Assembly: GCA_051530055.1 (NCBI GenBank)
Contig: CM121343.1
Coordinates: forward strand, 5,952,001 to 6,016,000
Origin: Neoechinorhynchus agilis
Lineage: Eukaryota; Acanthocephala
Length of the DNA: 64,000 nucleotides
Direction of reading: 5' to 3'
This document shows positions 21,201 through 32,700 of this stretch, in pieces; the first letter of the stretch is position 1; every line of letters begins with the position of its first letter. A program made the translations under genes and the position numbers. The notes under the pieces were generated by a model. The model was given only the letters and a program-made list of their open reading frames with translations. It made no database searches and was not told the origin of the DNA.

Positions 21201-21826
21201 TACCCAACCAATCTATAGAAATAGTTAAACTGTACGGATCCACGCCTTCTTTCACGAGAGTATAACTTATTGGCTGTTAAGCGATAACTGTATCCTCTAT
21301 GGTTTTCGGTTGTACCAAATTACATTGAAAATATCGCTTCTTGTTAGGTGCGTTTCTAATCGAAAAAGGAATACGACTTCTTTCAAATCAAGTTTTCCCG
21401 AAATAGAAATTTCACTAAACAGTAAAGCGCTATCTCAACGGTCTTTTTTCTTCGCTTTTAGAAGGACAACACGGCTACGATCAACGCGAAGGGTCAATGC
21501 ATACAATATTTCTGGCACGAGGTCCAGCGTTCAAACCAGGCCAGACAGTAAGCGAAATGCGATTAGTTGACATCTATCCAATATTACGGACGGCTTTGCG
21601 TATCTCCAACACGTCATTGCCTCAAAGGTTTGAGCATCTCATGATTAACCCGATGCGAAATGTGTCAGGTAGGATCTATTTCACATTTACTGACCTAATC
21701 CATTATTTAGTTCATAAATACGAAGATTATCAATTAATTGGATTAACTCTAATGACACTCGCATTATTCTGTGCGTTCTGTGTACCGATTTGTAAGCGTG
21801 CAAGGTTTGACAAGATGAACCGATGA
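18217..21826 (+). CDS. ENPP4/5-like ectonucleotide pyrophosphatase/phosphodiesterase
   Basis: A secreted or membrane-anchored phosphodiesterase of the alkaline-phosphatase superfamily, about 446 aa. Exons: 18217-18978, 19054-19309, 21462-21668, 21711-21826 (phases 0, 1, 1). A signal peptide covers residues 1-21. The two-zinc active site is complete: Asp in FDGF, nucleophile Thr in TVTLPNH, Asp and His in EPDHVGHEHG, Asp-His in VSDHGM, and His in GQHGYD of exon 3. A C-terminal hydrophobic segment (LIGLTLMTLALFCAFCV) and a basic tail fit the type I topology of ENPP4/5. Exon 2 to exon 3 is separated by satellite S2. The first junction is weak: exon 1 must splice at CAA|GTGGAT because the frame closes 12 nt later, and the spliced product would lose a few residues usual in the family. 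If that site is not used, the gene carries a frame break here. Intron 3 is only 42 nt. Confidence 0.85.
19360..21175. repeat. Satellite S2, about 325-bp unit with internal palindrome, 6 copies
   Basis: Unit starts (GATTAAAGACGTTCTGCGAA) fall near 19376, 19707, 20030, 20357, 20674 and 21003. Each unit contains a long palindrome: that block plus CCTCGTCGGG, a loop of about 30 nt, then the inverse. A direct segment including CCTCCGGTATCTCACATATC follows. In the middle units one arm has changed to CCTTTAAGAGG. The array lies wholly inside the second ENPP intron. Confidence 0.95.
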
Positions 21827-21899
21827 AAAAGTTGCGAGGTCGATGTTCCAATGTCCACGCCCCTTCAAACAAGCGTTCACAAATTCGGTATGAAAATTA

Positions 21900-22855
21900 T
21901 CAAAGGAATGTCACAGAGGGTGATTTAGCTCCAGGCACCGGAAATGAGAAATCAGTGATCTTTAGAACATCCTCGGATCTTTTCGAATAATCCACCGTTT
22001 CGAACTTTGCGAACTCTAAATCTTCATCCATTCCTTCATATTTTAGTACATTAATGCTAAAATTAATGTTTCCGCATTCCTCCAGCGTGCATTTTGTCTG
22101 AGGGTGAACACGAAACATGCAGTTCTCACATCCTTGAATCCTTAATTGCTGGCAAGTTAGCGAAAACTCGCAATTCTTACAATGACTCACGACTACTGAT
22201 CGATTTACCACGCCAATAGTAACGAAGCAATCGATAAGGTTCTTAAGACGCCCTATATTACTGATTATCCCATACACCACGATCCGGCATCCAATGAGGT
22301 CAAACGCGTCAAAAGTATGCACTGACCCACGCTCTACGCTGCCTGACCACTGGATGCCTTTTTCGCCTATAAAACTCATTGATTTCCCTGTAAGCGATGA
22401 ATTGGTCACCGCCGGAAGTGCGTCCGCTAGTTTCTCAATTTTTAACTTACGGTTCTCCATAAAAGCACTAATGCGCTCGCTGCTCAATCCTTTGTTGTCA
22501 CTATCGATTTCTACTGATTCTTCGTCGTCATTTATCTCAATCGTATTTATATAGCATTTCATCACATCTTGTAAGTCATTGATTTGTTTTCTTTAAGAAT
22601 GTCTACCAATAAATCAATGATCGCTAGATTTTTCATTTTTGGTCTAAGCTTCATCATCTGCTGACTCGAAAGGTTATCACGGTTAGCGGCGATAAGAGCT
22701 TCCAATTTCTTCAATTCGTTTTCATAATAATCGATTGGGTGTGTCTTAGACTGAATGCCCTTGTTTAATTCGATCATCATATTTTCTATTCTTCGCAACA
22801 GCACATCTCGAGCATCATTATATTTCCTACTTTTCTGAGCACACGAAGGATGCAT
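21900..22855 (-). CDS. TBCC: Tubulin-binding cofactor C (TBCC)
   Basis: TBCC joins cofactors D and E to activate tubulin GTP hydrolysis and release native alpha/beta-tubulin dimers. The N-terminal part (22855-22562, about 95 aa) is a charged helical segment like the spectrin-type domain of TBCC. The C-terminal part (22565-21900) holds the C-CAP/TBCC beta-helix: HCKNCEFSLTCQQLRIQGCE followed by a CTLEEC turn, with the conserved QxR catalytic arginine in QQLRI. Total length (about 315 aa) fits the family (human 346). The two parts are in different frames that abut at 22562-22568; no intron with matching phases exists there, and a single extra base would join them, so this is either a one-base sequence error or a real frameshift. 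Converges with ENPP, 73 bp apart. Confidence 0.85.
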
Positions 22856-23300
22856 GATCTGAAACAGAGAATGACCGCGAGAAAGCTTTTAAATTCGAAT
22901 GAGAATCAAATTGAGGAAAAACTACAATTTAAAATTCTAAAGATACTCATTGTAATCAGTATTCGTTGTAGGGAGTTATCATAACGACCCCGGTGTACAA
23001 GTGTTTTTTGGCATCGACAAGGGCATTTGAAGCCATTCAAACGCTATGCAACAAACAAAAATTCACACAGTTATCAAACGTCTTTGCAAAAGGTGTTGAA
23101 GAAAATTGTAAATCGATATATAGTTCAAAAATGTGTTTCGTAATCCAGCGACAGAGAATTTTTACGAGAACAAATAGGATGCGATTGATCTTTTTTTAAA
23201 TTAAACAGAGAGCCGCGTAGTTCCTGAATCTAATAAAATATCGATAAAATCCTCAAGCAAGGCGCGGATTTATTTCGTTGCAGGTCGCAAACGCGACTTC
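22856..23300. other. Spacer between TBCC and HRD1
   Basis: Holds the TBCC promoter and HRD1 3' UTR. No other exon is supported. Confidence 0.4.
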
Positions 23301-24839
23301 TCAAGCAGTGCTCTCTCTAGGATCGTTGTCATCGAACTCACTGCTGAGCGCTTGTGCGATTTGTGCGATTTCAGCTAGTCTATCGGCCAGTACTTGCGGA
23401 TCATCGATGCCGCCAGTGCGTTGGTGTTGCCTAGACCGTTCATCCTGAGCTGCTTGCCGCTCTAGTCGAGTAGGTGAGGGCGGTGGAGGGAATGAAAGTC
23501 TGTAAGCAATTCGAATAAGTTCTGAATCAACTGCACCATGGTTTGTTCGATTATGTCTATCGAAAACATGTTCGAGTCCTCTTAAAGGTCTACCTCGAGT
23601 TTGGTTACTCCTTCTATGATTAGGACGAGCGACATCTTCATTCCTTCGTGCTGCTTGAGTGGTGGTGTTCCTTGTATTCGTGAGAACATCCGCTCTACAC
23701 GTTGGACACGTTTGTTGCCGTTGGAACCATGCATGAAGGCACGATCGATGGAAAATGTGATTGCAAGGTAATCTTCGGATGTGGTCAAGAAGTATTGTCG
23801 ATTCATCTTCATTATTGACCGTTGGTTCAGCAGTGTTTCCTATCGTAGAGGTTGGTAACATTCACAAAGAAATCCATTTACGGACCTCTACAATCACAAG
23901 CATATCCTCTCTACAAATGATACAAATCGTATCTGAACATTGACGAAGCTCAGCTACGCTTACACTTGGATACATGTTGTTAAGGTTAGTAAGTGCTCGC
24001 CTAGCCATGATAATGTCTTGAAGACTTCGCCAAAGAGATCGGATAGCAATATAGTAAGGTCGTATTATGAACAGCGGTAGTGTGTATAATTTCACCATGG
24101 TCACAATAAAGAACGTATAAGAAAACACCCGTAGAAAATTAGCACAGCAATCGATATACATGGCATAGGTTGCTTTTTCTTCCCAAGGATTATCGGCGAT
24201 ACCAATATCATCGCCGGCTCTCCGTCCACTATAGTGAAGGTCAATCAAAAACATGATGTATTTACATGTAGTTGCCAAAGCGGCGACGAACAAGATTGCA
24301 TATTCGAACCCGAAGACGACTTGAACGCTCGCTCCATATCGAGCTGTGACTTTGTAAGACAAAGAGGCAATCACGAAATCAATACTTAGCAAACATAGCA
24401 ATGCCACTGTTTGTCTAAGATGGAATAATCGAGGAAGTACAGGAACTTGTTCCGCGTACGAAATCCGGTCATCAACTAACCAATGGGCGCATTTTACCAC
24501 TAACAACACCATGAACATTGCTATAAATCGCGGATGGAAGTCATCGCGGAACATCGTGAATGCAAGACACGTTTCCGTCGTTGCGTACCATGTACGATCC
24601 ATTAAATGCTCAATTTCTACAGTTCTGAGCTCACCGAACAATAATTGCTTCAAATTCTTCACTATAACCACAAAAAATGTAATCGCATTCAGATATAAAA
24701 TCCCGAGATTCGTGTTCGATTTCGATAAATGAATCATCGCCAAGTAGAATTGGCTTTTGCGCTTGAACGCATTAATCACCGCCAATATCGTCAATAACGT
24801 ACTCATCAGCAGTAATCCTCCGAACCGTAATGTCGGCAT
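23301..24839 (-). CDS. SYVN1: HRD1/synoviolin, ER-membrane RING-H2 ubiquitin ligase
   Basis: Core E3 ligase of ER-associated degradation, about 498 aa. Exon 1 (24839-23882) encodes the hydrophobic N-terminus with about six to eight membrane segments, including the typical LSKSNTNLGILYLNA and DRTWYATTETCLAFT stretches, then the first half of the RING (CIICREDM). A 42-nt intron (23881-23840, phase 1) follows. Exon 2 continues with RLPCNHIFHRSCLHAWFQRQ and CPTCRADV, completing the C3H2C3 RING. The C-terminus is Arg-rich, then acidic, without an obvious Pro-rich tail, so it is somewhat shorter than vertebrate HRD1 (about 617 aa). About 35 residues lie between the second and third RING ligands, against about 12 in human HRD1. 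A TTTTTTTTCAG acceptor directly before the start codon indicates a leader intron. Confidence 0.92.
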
Positions 24840-25098
24840 TCTGAAAAAAAAGAAGCAATTACACCCCTCTGATTACACTGGAAACTTGTCCTCGATGCCC
24901 ACAATAGAAACTACGTCATGGAAAAGTAGCCAAAAATTATCAAAAATCTGTCGTCTTTATTCCGCCACTTCAAATTCTCGTAAAAACAAACGTCTTCTCG
25001 GTAATAAAATCGCAAAGTCCGACGAGATGATCGAAATATTGAGAACAACAAACCAATATCTATTCTTCTCTCACCACCAAAGAATTACAAAGTAATTT

Positions 25099-25181
25099 CG
25101 CCTCATCAGTCATTGTTTGTAAGTTTTTAAATAAGACGAACTCACATATTTAAAAACTTACAAACAATGACTGATCAGGCG
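25099..25181. repeat. 83-bp near-perfect hairpin
   Basis: Left arm CGCCTCATCAGTCATTGTTT onward, returning inverted to 25181 with one mismatch seen. The arm sequence CAGTCATTGTTTGTAAGTTT is close to the corresponding stretch of satellite S8 units. Confidence 0.75.
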
Positions 25182-25623
25182 ACGTTACCTGCTTCGAAAT
25201 ATCCCAAATAGGTTATGACCGGCGGATTATGTTCACTAAAAGTATACATTTATTAACCCGAAGGATTTTCTCTGTCGATAAACATATACAAATGAACAAC
25301 TTCTTTACAACCGTTTATAACCCTCCAGAACAGACATGCGATTTATAAACTTCATCAGTTAAAAACCTCTACTAAGACGTATATTCGCCTAGATTCGTCT
25401 TTTTCATTTAATAAACTCCAACCATCACTTTATGCAGCTTGAAGGCAAACGACTATACCGAATCTGTGAATTGCATGTTCTTCCGGGGCGATTTTTATGT
25501 TTTTCAAGATTGAATTGTTCATAAAGTGGTTGTTTTCTGGCAGAGAAATTTTTTCTAAGAACCAATAAATCTTTTTTTTCCTGTACAACTTTAAATCTTA
25601 TATCGCTGTAAATAACGCATCAA

Positions 25624-25675
25624 CATCGGCGCTGGCCAAAATGCTAGCCGCATTGCCCCGCTGCACCGCAATGCT
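25624..25675 (-). repeat. 52-bp fragment of the dispersed coding repeat (inverted copy)
   Basis: Exact reverse complement of 7153-7204. It sits directly left of the MITE at 25706. The minus strand encodes the QRGNAASILASADE peptide. Confidence 0.6.
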
Positions 25676-25705
25676 TATTTTTTGCGAACGACGCCGATCT
25701 TGGCT

Positions 25706-25833
25706 CTCTGGCAGAAAAATTAAAGTGATTTTACTTTTTAATATCCGATTGGTTTCGGCGGCACAATCTGGAACGCCTTTTGATCAAGGTTGTTAAGTGT
25801 CAAAAGTAAAATCATTTTAATTTCTCTGCCAGA
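25706..25833. mobile_element. MITE, family M1, copy 1
   Basis: Inverted ends CTGGCAGARAAATTAAARTG / CATTTTAATTTCTCTGCCAG. The interior includes ATCCGATTGGTTTC, shared with the copy at 50157-50308. No coding capacity. A flanking stretch (TTGAATTGTTCATAAAGTGG near 25508) also recurs beside the 50-kb copy, so the true element may start further left. Confidence 0.7.
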
Positions 25834-26701
25834 TTTTTACGTGAGTGATCTTATCGGTCTTTATTCTTATGACGTATGTTTATCGCCATTTTGAGATTCA
25901 TAAGTATAAACGGGGTTGAAAATCGCGAATAAGTTTGCTCCCCCTGAATGCTTGTCAAAAGACTACTTGGTTATTTGCGACTTTACACGTCTTGAGAAAC
26001 GTTAAACTAAAATAACAATCTTTTTCAGCTCCCACATCAAGGATAAGGACGTTTCGCTGTTCCCATCGAAACTTTGAGCGTTCGAAATAGAACTTCCTTT
26101 GAAAAAATTTTGTAAATAAAAATTCGCCCAATTATTAGATGGTTTAAAATTTGGCTTAAGCTTGGTTTATTTTTTGAAATCGCATAAATTTTGGTGACTT
26201 GAAAGGAGAGTTTTCATTGGATTTACATTGAACTGCGGCACGAAAAACTCATTCTTCGATTTTCACCATTTTGGTTTACGTGTTGCTCGTAAGGTTACCA
26301 TGTAATTTCTTGATCCAGCGAAAAAAACTCCCTGTTATTTCGTATAAATTTTCAACAGTTCGTCAAATGGCCGATATTTTCATTGAACGTGCCATGAACC
26401 ACTGAGAACACTTTGAAGGGTCGAAATGCTTCAGGTTTTGGGATCACATTTCGCGAGCGATGTGATAATCATAGATGGCGCATTTAGTCGGAAATCGGTG
26501 ATTTGTGTGTACCCTACTTCTAAGAAAAATAATCGATAATGATATCAATTAGTGATTGTATTCCGCAAACGAGACCCTACCGGCATTTGACTCACAATCA
26601 ATCGCTTAATTGGCCGATATGTGCACACGTTTAAGTTAAGACTAATATGCAAATCAGTCAGTCTAACCGACTGAGATGAAGACAGGTAAGTTGTTGAGTC
26701 C

Positions 26702-29700
26702 TTAAGTTTGTAAATTTTCCAAAAGATTAGGGTCCCGTTTCATAATCATAACAAGCATTCGCTCAATATAGCTTGTGTATCTGGAATTACTTGCTTGTAG
26801 CTCATGAACACGAGCTAGGAGCTGCACGGAAGTGAGTGGATGCCGAATTTTAAACACACAAAGTGAACTAACATCTTCTTTGCTCATCATATCCAACTCT
26901 GATGCCCATGAGTCTTCAGCGTTCATAAGACTATATCCTTCTTGAACTTGAAGAGCTAAGACTTGTTGTTGAAGCTGTTCGTTATGCTCTTTTAACCTAA
27001 CGTTCTCCTTTCAAAATTAAAAAGTAGATAAATCTCATCGTCTAAAATTCTAATTTACTTACGCCCTTAAGAACTCCGATTTCTGTCCTTAACTGATTAA
27101 TCAATTCCGGCGTGTGCAACTGAGTGCCTATTGACAAACTAAAGATATTTTCCTTCAGCACGAGTTATACCTTTGACTGAGATTCCAGCGGAATCACGAT
27201 TGCTAATTTGTTGAACCAGTCGTTCCATAACCTAAAGATGTGGATACTCGTGAAACTGTTTTACAGATAGAAAAACGCGGGGATCCTCAAAAAGTATCCA
27301 TTAAGTTTTTGGCGTGTTGTGTACGAAGAAAATGGCGAGGTACTCACGATGCAACGTGTTCATGAGCACAGAAGAGGAAGAAGACGATAACATTTCCCTG
27401 TGTTTAATAGTTCTACGTGAGCTCATTTCCTCTTGGTAAGTACGAATCTCAACAATCCTTTTTGGTCTATGAAGAGCATTTTGCGGCTGAGCTTTAAAGC
27501 GAAAAATTCGGCGATCTTTTGGGGAAAAGATACTTTGTTTTGGTAGTTTCGCCACCCTGGGAATTCCAAAATTCACTGATTTCCCCGATATTTCACCTCT
27601 CGGATAACTCCGTCATTTCCCCAAGTTTTGCCATTGTTTTCGGAACAAACCTTGAGGAAATGTCGGAATTATCCTTAATCAAATATCGGGGAAATAAATT
27701 AGTGAATCTAAATCCCCAGGTTGGCGAAACAACCAAAATAAAATGAACGGAAAGTAATTGCATGTTTATTGAGTGTTACCATTTTTTTGTATTTGCAAAA
27801 AAATATACACGCGATCAGGCGTCTACAATTATTGTCTATGATTTTTATTTGCGAAAAGGAAGGTTTTATAGCTTCCTCGGCTTCAAGGTCGAGAGGTCTG
27901 GCGTTAAGAAAACCAAGGATGAATGGTCCACATATTCACAGGTGGAAGTCACATGGGGCGTCCTAGACACTAAATTCCCCGTCTTCTTTGCTAACTTGCA
28001 AGCCATCATCACGTACATTACGTCGTAGTATTTTTAAGAACCAAAATTAAGTATGCTCAGTGGCGTATGCACTATTAGGCAAACTTACTTCCTGGTTATT
28101 TTTGTCATGAAGCTCACGCTGTTCCAATTTCATAACAAGTTCCTCGTTTGATTGTTTAAGGCATTCCGTGAGGCGTTCATTCTCTCTTAATTGCTCATCC
28201 AGAACATCAAACCGCTGCAAATAAATTATTAAAATCGTTTGCGTCGTTTTATTTAATGATACTCACTTTGCGAAGCATACCCATTGCTTTGTGTATCTTT
28301 TGATTCTCATCCTTTGTCCGTTTCAACTCATGCTCTACCTCTAAAACCCTAGAGCAAATATAAGCATACACCAATTTTAAAAATTCAACACGATAATCTA
28401 ACCTATTTAGCAGATCACGCCACTCACAATCAAATGTAGTTTGGTATTTAACCTATTCGAATGTAATGTGTTAATCATCGACATAAAATCATTCGCGGTT
28501 AACCGGATAAAACATATTTTTATCGAGTAGTTGTTTTATGTGGATAATTCCTATTTCGAAATATATCAATTCAAAGTATGTTTTAAAGTGTTATTTAGAA
28601 CTATTCATGCGGTAAATAATTATTTCGATTAAAAACCTTCTGCAGACCTCGTTGTGCTCATTATCAGTTTGTTAATTATTAAAAGACGCTTAAAATTAGA
28701 TAAAAATTCTTTAAAAGAATGAAGACTTCTAAATAACTCCGTCCTCGTACAACTCAATTCAAAATATGTTTTAAAGTGTTATTTAGAACTATTCATGCGG
28801 TAAATAAATTTTTACTAAAAAAACGTTCTGCAAACCTCGTTGTGTTCATTATCAGTTTGTTAATTATTAAAAGACGCTTAAAATTAGATAAAAATTCTTT
28901 AAAAGAATGAAGACTTCTAAATAACTCCGTCCTCGTACAACTCAATTCAAAATATGTTTTAAAGTGTTATTTAGAACTATTCATGCGGTAAATAAATTTT
29001 TACTAAAAAAACGTTCTGCAAACCTCGTTGTGTTCATTATCAGTTTGTTAATTATTAAAAGACGCTTAAAATTAGATAAAAATTCTTTAAAAGAATGAAG
29101 ACTTCTAAATAACTCCGTCCTCGTACAACTCAATTCAAAATATGTTTTAAAGTGTTATTTAGAACTATTCATGCGGTAAATAAATTTTTACTAAAAAAAC
29201 GTTCTGCAAACCTCGTTGTGTTCATTATCAGTTTGTTAATTATTAAAAGACGCTTAAAATTAGATAAAAATTCTTTAAAAGAATGAAGACTTCTAAATAA
29301 CTCCGTCCTCGTACAACTCAATTCAAAATATGTTTTAAAGTGTTATTTAGAACTATTCATGCGGTAAATAAATTTTTACTAAAAACGTTCTGCAAACCTC
29401 GTTGTGTTCATTATCAGTTTGTTAATTATTAAAAGACGCTTAAAATTAGATAAAAATTCTTTAAAAGAATGAAGACTTCTAAATAACTCCGTCCTCGTAC
29501 AACTCAATTCAAAATATGTTTTAAAGTGTTATTTAGAACTATTCATGCGGTAAATAAATTTTTACTAAAAAACGTTCTGCAAACCTCGTTGTGTTCATTA
29601 TCAGTTTGTTAATTATTAAAAGACGCTTAAAATTAGATAAAAATTCTTTAAAAGATGAAGACTTCTAAATAACTCCGTCCTCGTACAACTCAATTCAAAA

Positions 29701-32700
29701 TATGTTTTAAAGTGTTATTTAGAACTATTCATGCGGTAAATAAATTTTTACTAAAAAAACGTTCTGCAAACCTCGTTGTGTTCATTATCAGTTTGTTAAT
29801 TATTAAAAGACGCTTAAAATTAGATAAAAATTCTTTAAAAGAATGAAGACTTCTAAATAACTCCGTCCTCGTACAACTCAATTCAAAATATGTTTTAAAG
29901 TGTTATTTAGAACTATTCATGCGGTAAATAATTATTTCGATTAAAAACGTTCTGCAAACCTCGTTTGTTCATTATCAGTTTGTTAATTATTAAAAGACGC
30001 TTAAAATTAGATAAAAATTCTTTAAAAGAATGAAGACTTCTAAATAACTCCGTCCTCGTACAACTCAATTCAAAATATGTTTTAAAGTGTTATTTAGAAC
30101 TATTCATGCGGTAAATAAATTTTTACTAAAAAAACGTTCTGCAAACCTCGTTGTGTTCATTATCAGTTTGTTAATTATTAAAAGACGCTTAAAATTAGAT
30201 AAAAATTCTTTAAAAGAATGAAGACTTCTAAATAACTCCGTCCTCGTACAACTCAATTCAAAATATGTTTTAAAGTGTTATTTGAACTATTCATGCGGTA
30301 AATAAATTTTTACTAAAAACGTTCTGCAAACCTCGTTGTGTTCATTATCAGTTTGTTAATTATTAAAAGACGCTTAAAATTAGATAAAAATTCTTTAAAG
30401 AATGAAGACTTCTAAATAGCTCCGTCCTCGTACAACTCAATTCAAAATATGTTTTAAAGTGTTATTTAGAACTATTCATGCGGTAAATAATTTTTTATTA
30501 AAAACGTTCTGCAAACCTCGTTGTGTTCATTATCAGTTTGTTAATTGTTAAAAGACGCTTAAAATTAGATAAAAATTCTTTAAAAGAATGAAGACTTCTA
30601 AATAACTCCGTCCTCGTACAACTCAATTCAAAATATGTTTTAAAGTGTTATTTAGAACTATTCATGCGGTAAATAAATTTTTACTAAAAAAACCTTCTGC
30701 AGACCTCGTTGTGCTCATTATCAGTTTGTTAATTATTAAAAGACGCTTAAAATTAGATAAAAATTCTTTAAAAGAATGAAGACTTCTAAATAACTCCGTC
30801 CTCGTATAACTCAATTCAAAATATTTTTTATCCGGGGGATTATGATAACCACATCTCAATAAGATGTTAATGCACTGGAGTTGAGACTTACAAGCATCTT
30901 ATCAATATTTGTGTTCTTTGAAGAAACAGAGTCGGAGAATATTCCGCTTTCCATATCTTGAAGTCGTTCTTCGATCAGAACAAGTCTTTAAACCGAAATT
31001 TAACCGTACCATTAGGGCAAAAGCGACCTTACCTATCTCGTAAATCTGTACTTTCAGTTTGTAACCTTGCTACCCGTTCACTTTGACATTTTCTATCTTC
31101 TGTAATATTGTAAATTTCATTATGGATATTTTCGAACTATGTCGAAACAAATATACGATTTTTCAGCCTCAATGCCACACACCCGGTCTTTTAAATGTAC
31201 GACTGTACTATCTTCGCTTATTTGTTCAACGTAATTTCCTCTTACTCCGTTCATCGCCCACCTAAATGTTCAGTATATGAAATTGAAGAATCGTAATGTA
31301 TAGATAGAGGGAAAGAGAGCAAATTGATACGGTTAGTTGTTAAGTTTAAAAATAATGTCATTGTTATGCAATTTTGTAAGTGGAGACCAACAATTGAACG
31401 TACAATGAGTGATCGATAAACGAAGACAAAGACGAACTTCGTCGATTAATCTTTTGAGTGTGCCTTTCGGGATTTCTCCGTTGTACACTTTGGCTAAAAA
31501 AAAAGAAAGTTTGCAATTAAAAGCAATTTTGATAATTGGTGAGCACAAACTACTAATCGAAATTACAGAACGGTGCGTTCAGAGACAATCACAGACACAG
31601 TAAACCTCCCGTTCGCTTACATGAATTTGTTATGTGGCATATCGACAATATGTTCATCTGAGAATGTCATAACTTTAAAAAATTGTACAGGAATAGAAAG
31701 AAGCTGACCTTCGTCGTTTCTGGGTGATAAGTCGTACTCGTTGAAAGTTGCAGAGCTGTTGTCTCCAAGTGACTATCATAAGAGCGGTTACTAGCAATGA
31801 AATTATAATCAATTTCATTAAAAGGACCAAAAACATGAAATTCCATTTTTTTGAAATTTGCTCTATTTAATTTGTCATAATTTGCATTTTCAGCTGTATA
31901 AAGATTTTAAGAAATAGCCCTGTTTCTTGAGCGACGAATTTATGCGTGCTGGTCTAAGAACCTTTAATGCACATCCAGTTGAATGCTATTGCCGGAGTCG
32001 AACGTAATCCCCAAACGAATCGTTATTCATGTTCGAAATTACATGTCAAATAATTAAAACGGGTTTATCTTGGAGCCCTTAAAACTTTAGTTTTATTCAG
32101 GATTACATTTGGGTTTGGTTAGAGATATTGTTGTTTAGGTCGTTTATGAACACCCGAAGGAGATCGGTTTAAAAACTAATGTACATTTGGACACTGATTG
32201 AATCAGAGTCAGTTTATCAATTCAATCTGTCACAAACACATACCGAATGATTGTTTTCGTTTTGACTCGCGGGAACCCGGGATCGTCTACAACGATCCTG
32301 GGTTCCCGCGAGTCAAAATGAAAACAATCATTCGGTATGTGTTTGTGACAAATTTCTCTGCAATTGTTTTTAGATTCTGATTCAATCAGTATCGAAATAT
32401 TCATTCGTTTTAAAGCGATCTCCTTCAGATGTTGACAAGCGACCTAAATAACAATAACTTTGCCTTCAACCGTCGATATTTTTACAGACGAAATTGCAAA
32501 AATTAAAATGTCATTGTTGTTACCATACAAATGCCTCGATCCGTCGCTCTACATTTTCCAACTTCTCTCCATTGAGACAATTGGCGCCGCCGGACCAAGC
32601 AGAATTTTTAACTAAGGTTGGATAATGGTTTTATCAGAGAATCAGCGATTCAGAAAGGGAATGCATCCTCGAGGCAGTGGAGGGTAAAGATATTTCGGCG

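Larger units (their letters stand above)
25182..26701. other. Gene-free spacer between HRD1 and Rab11-FIP
   Basis: Contains the 52-bp inverted coding fragment and one MITE listed separately. Otherwise AT-rich with no supportable exon. Confidence 0.45.

Noticed and set aside
28567-30820. CRISPR-like regular array
   Set aside because: Units are contiguous and nearly identical over their whole 187 bp, with no unique spacers, in an animal gene intron.
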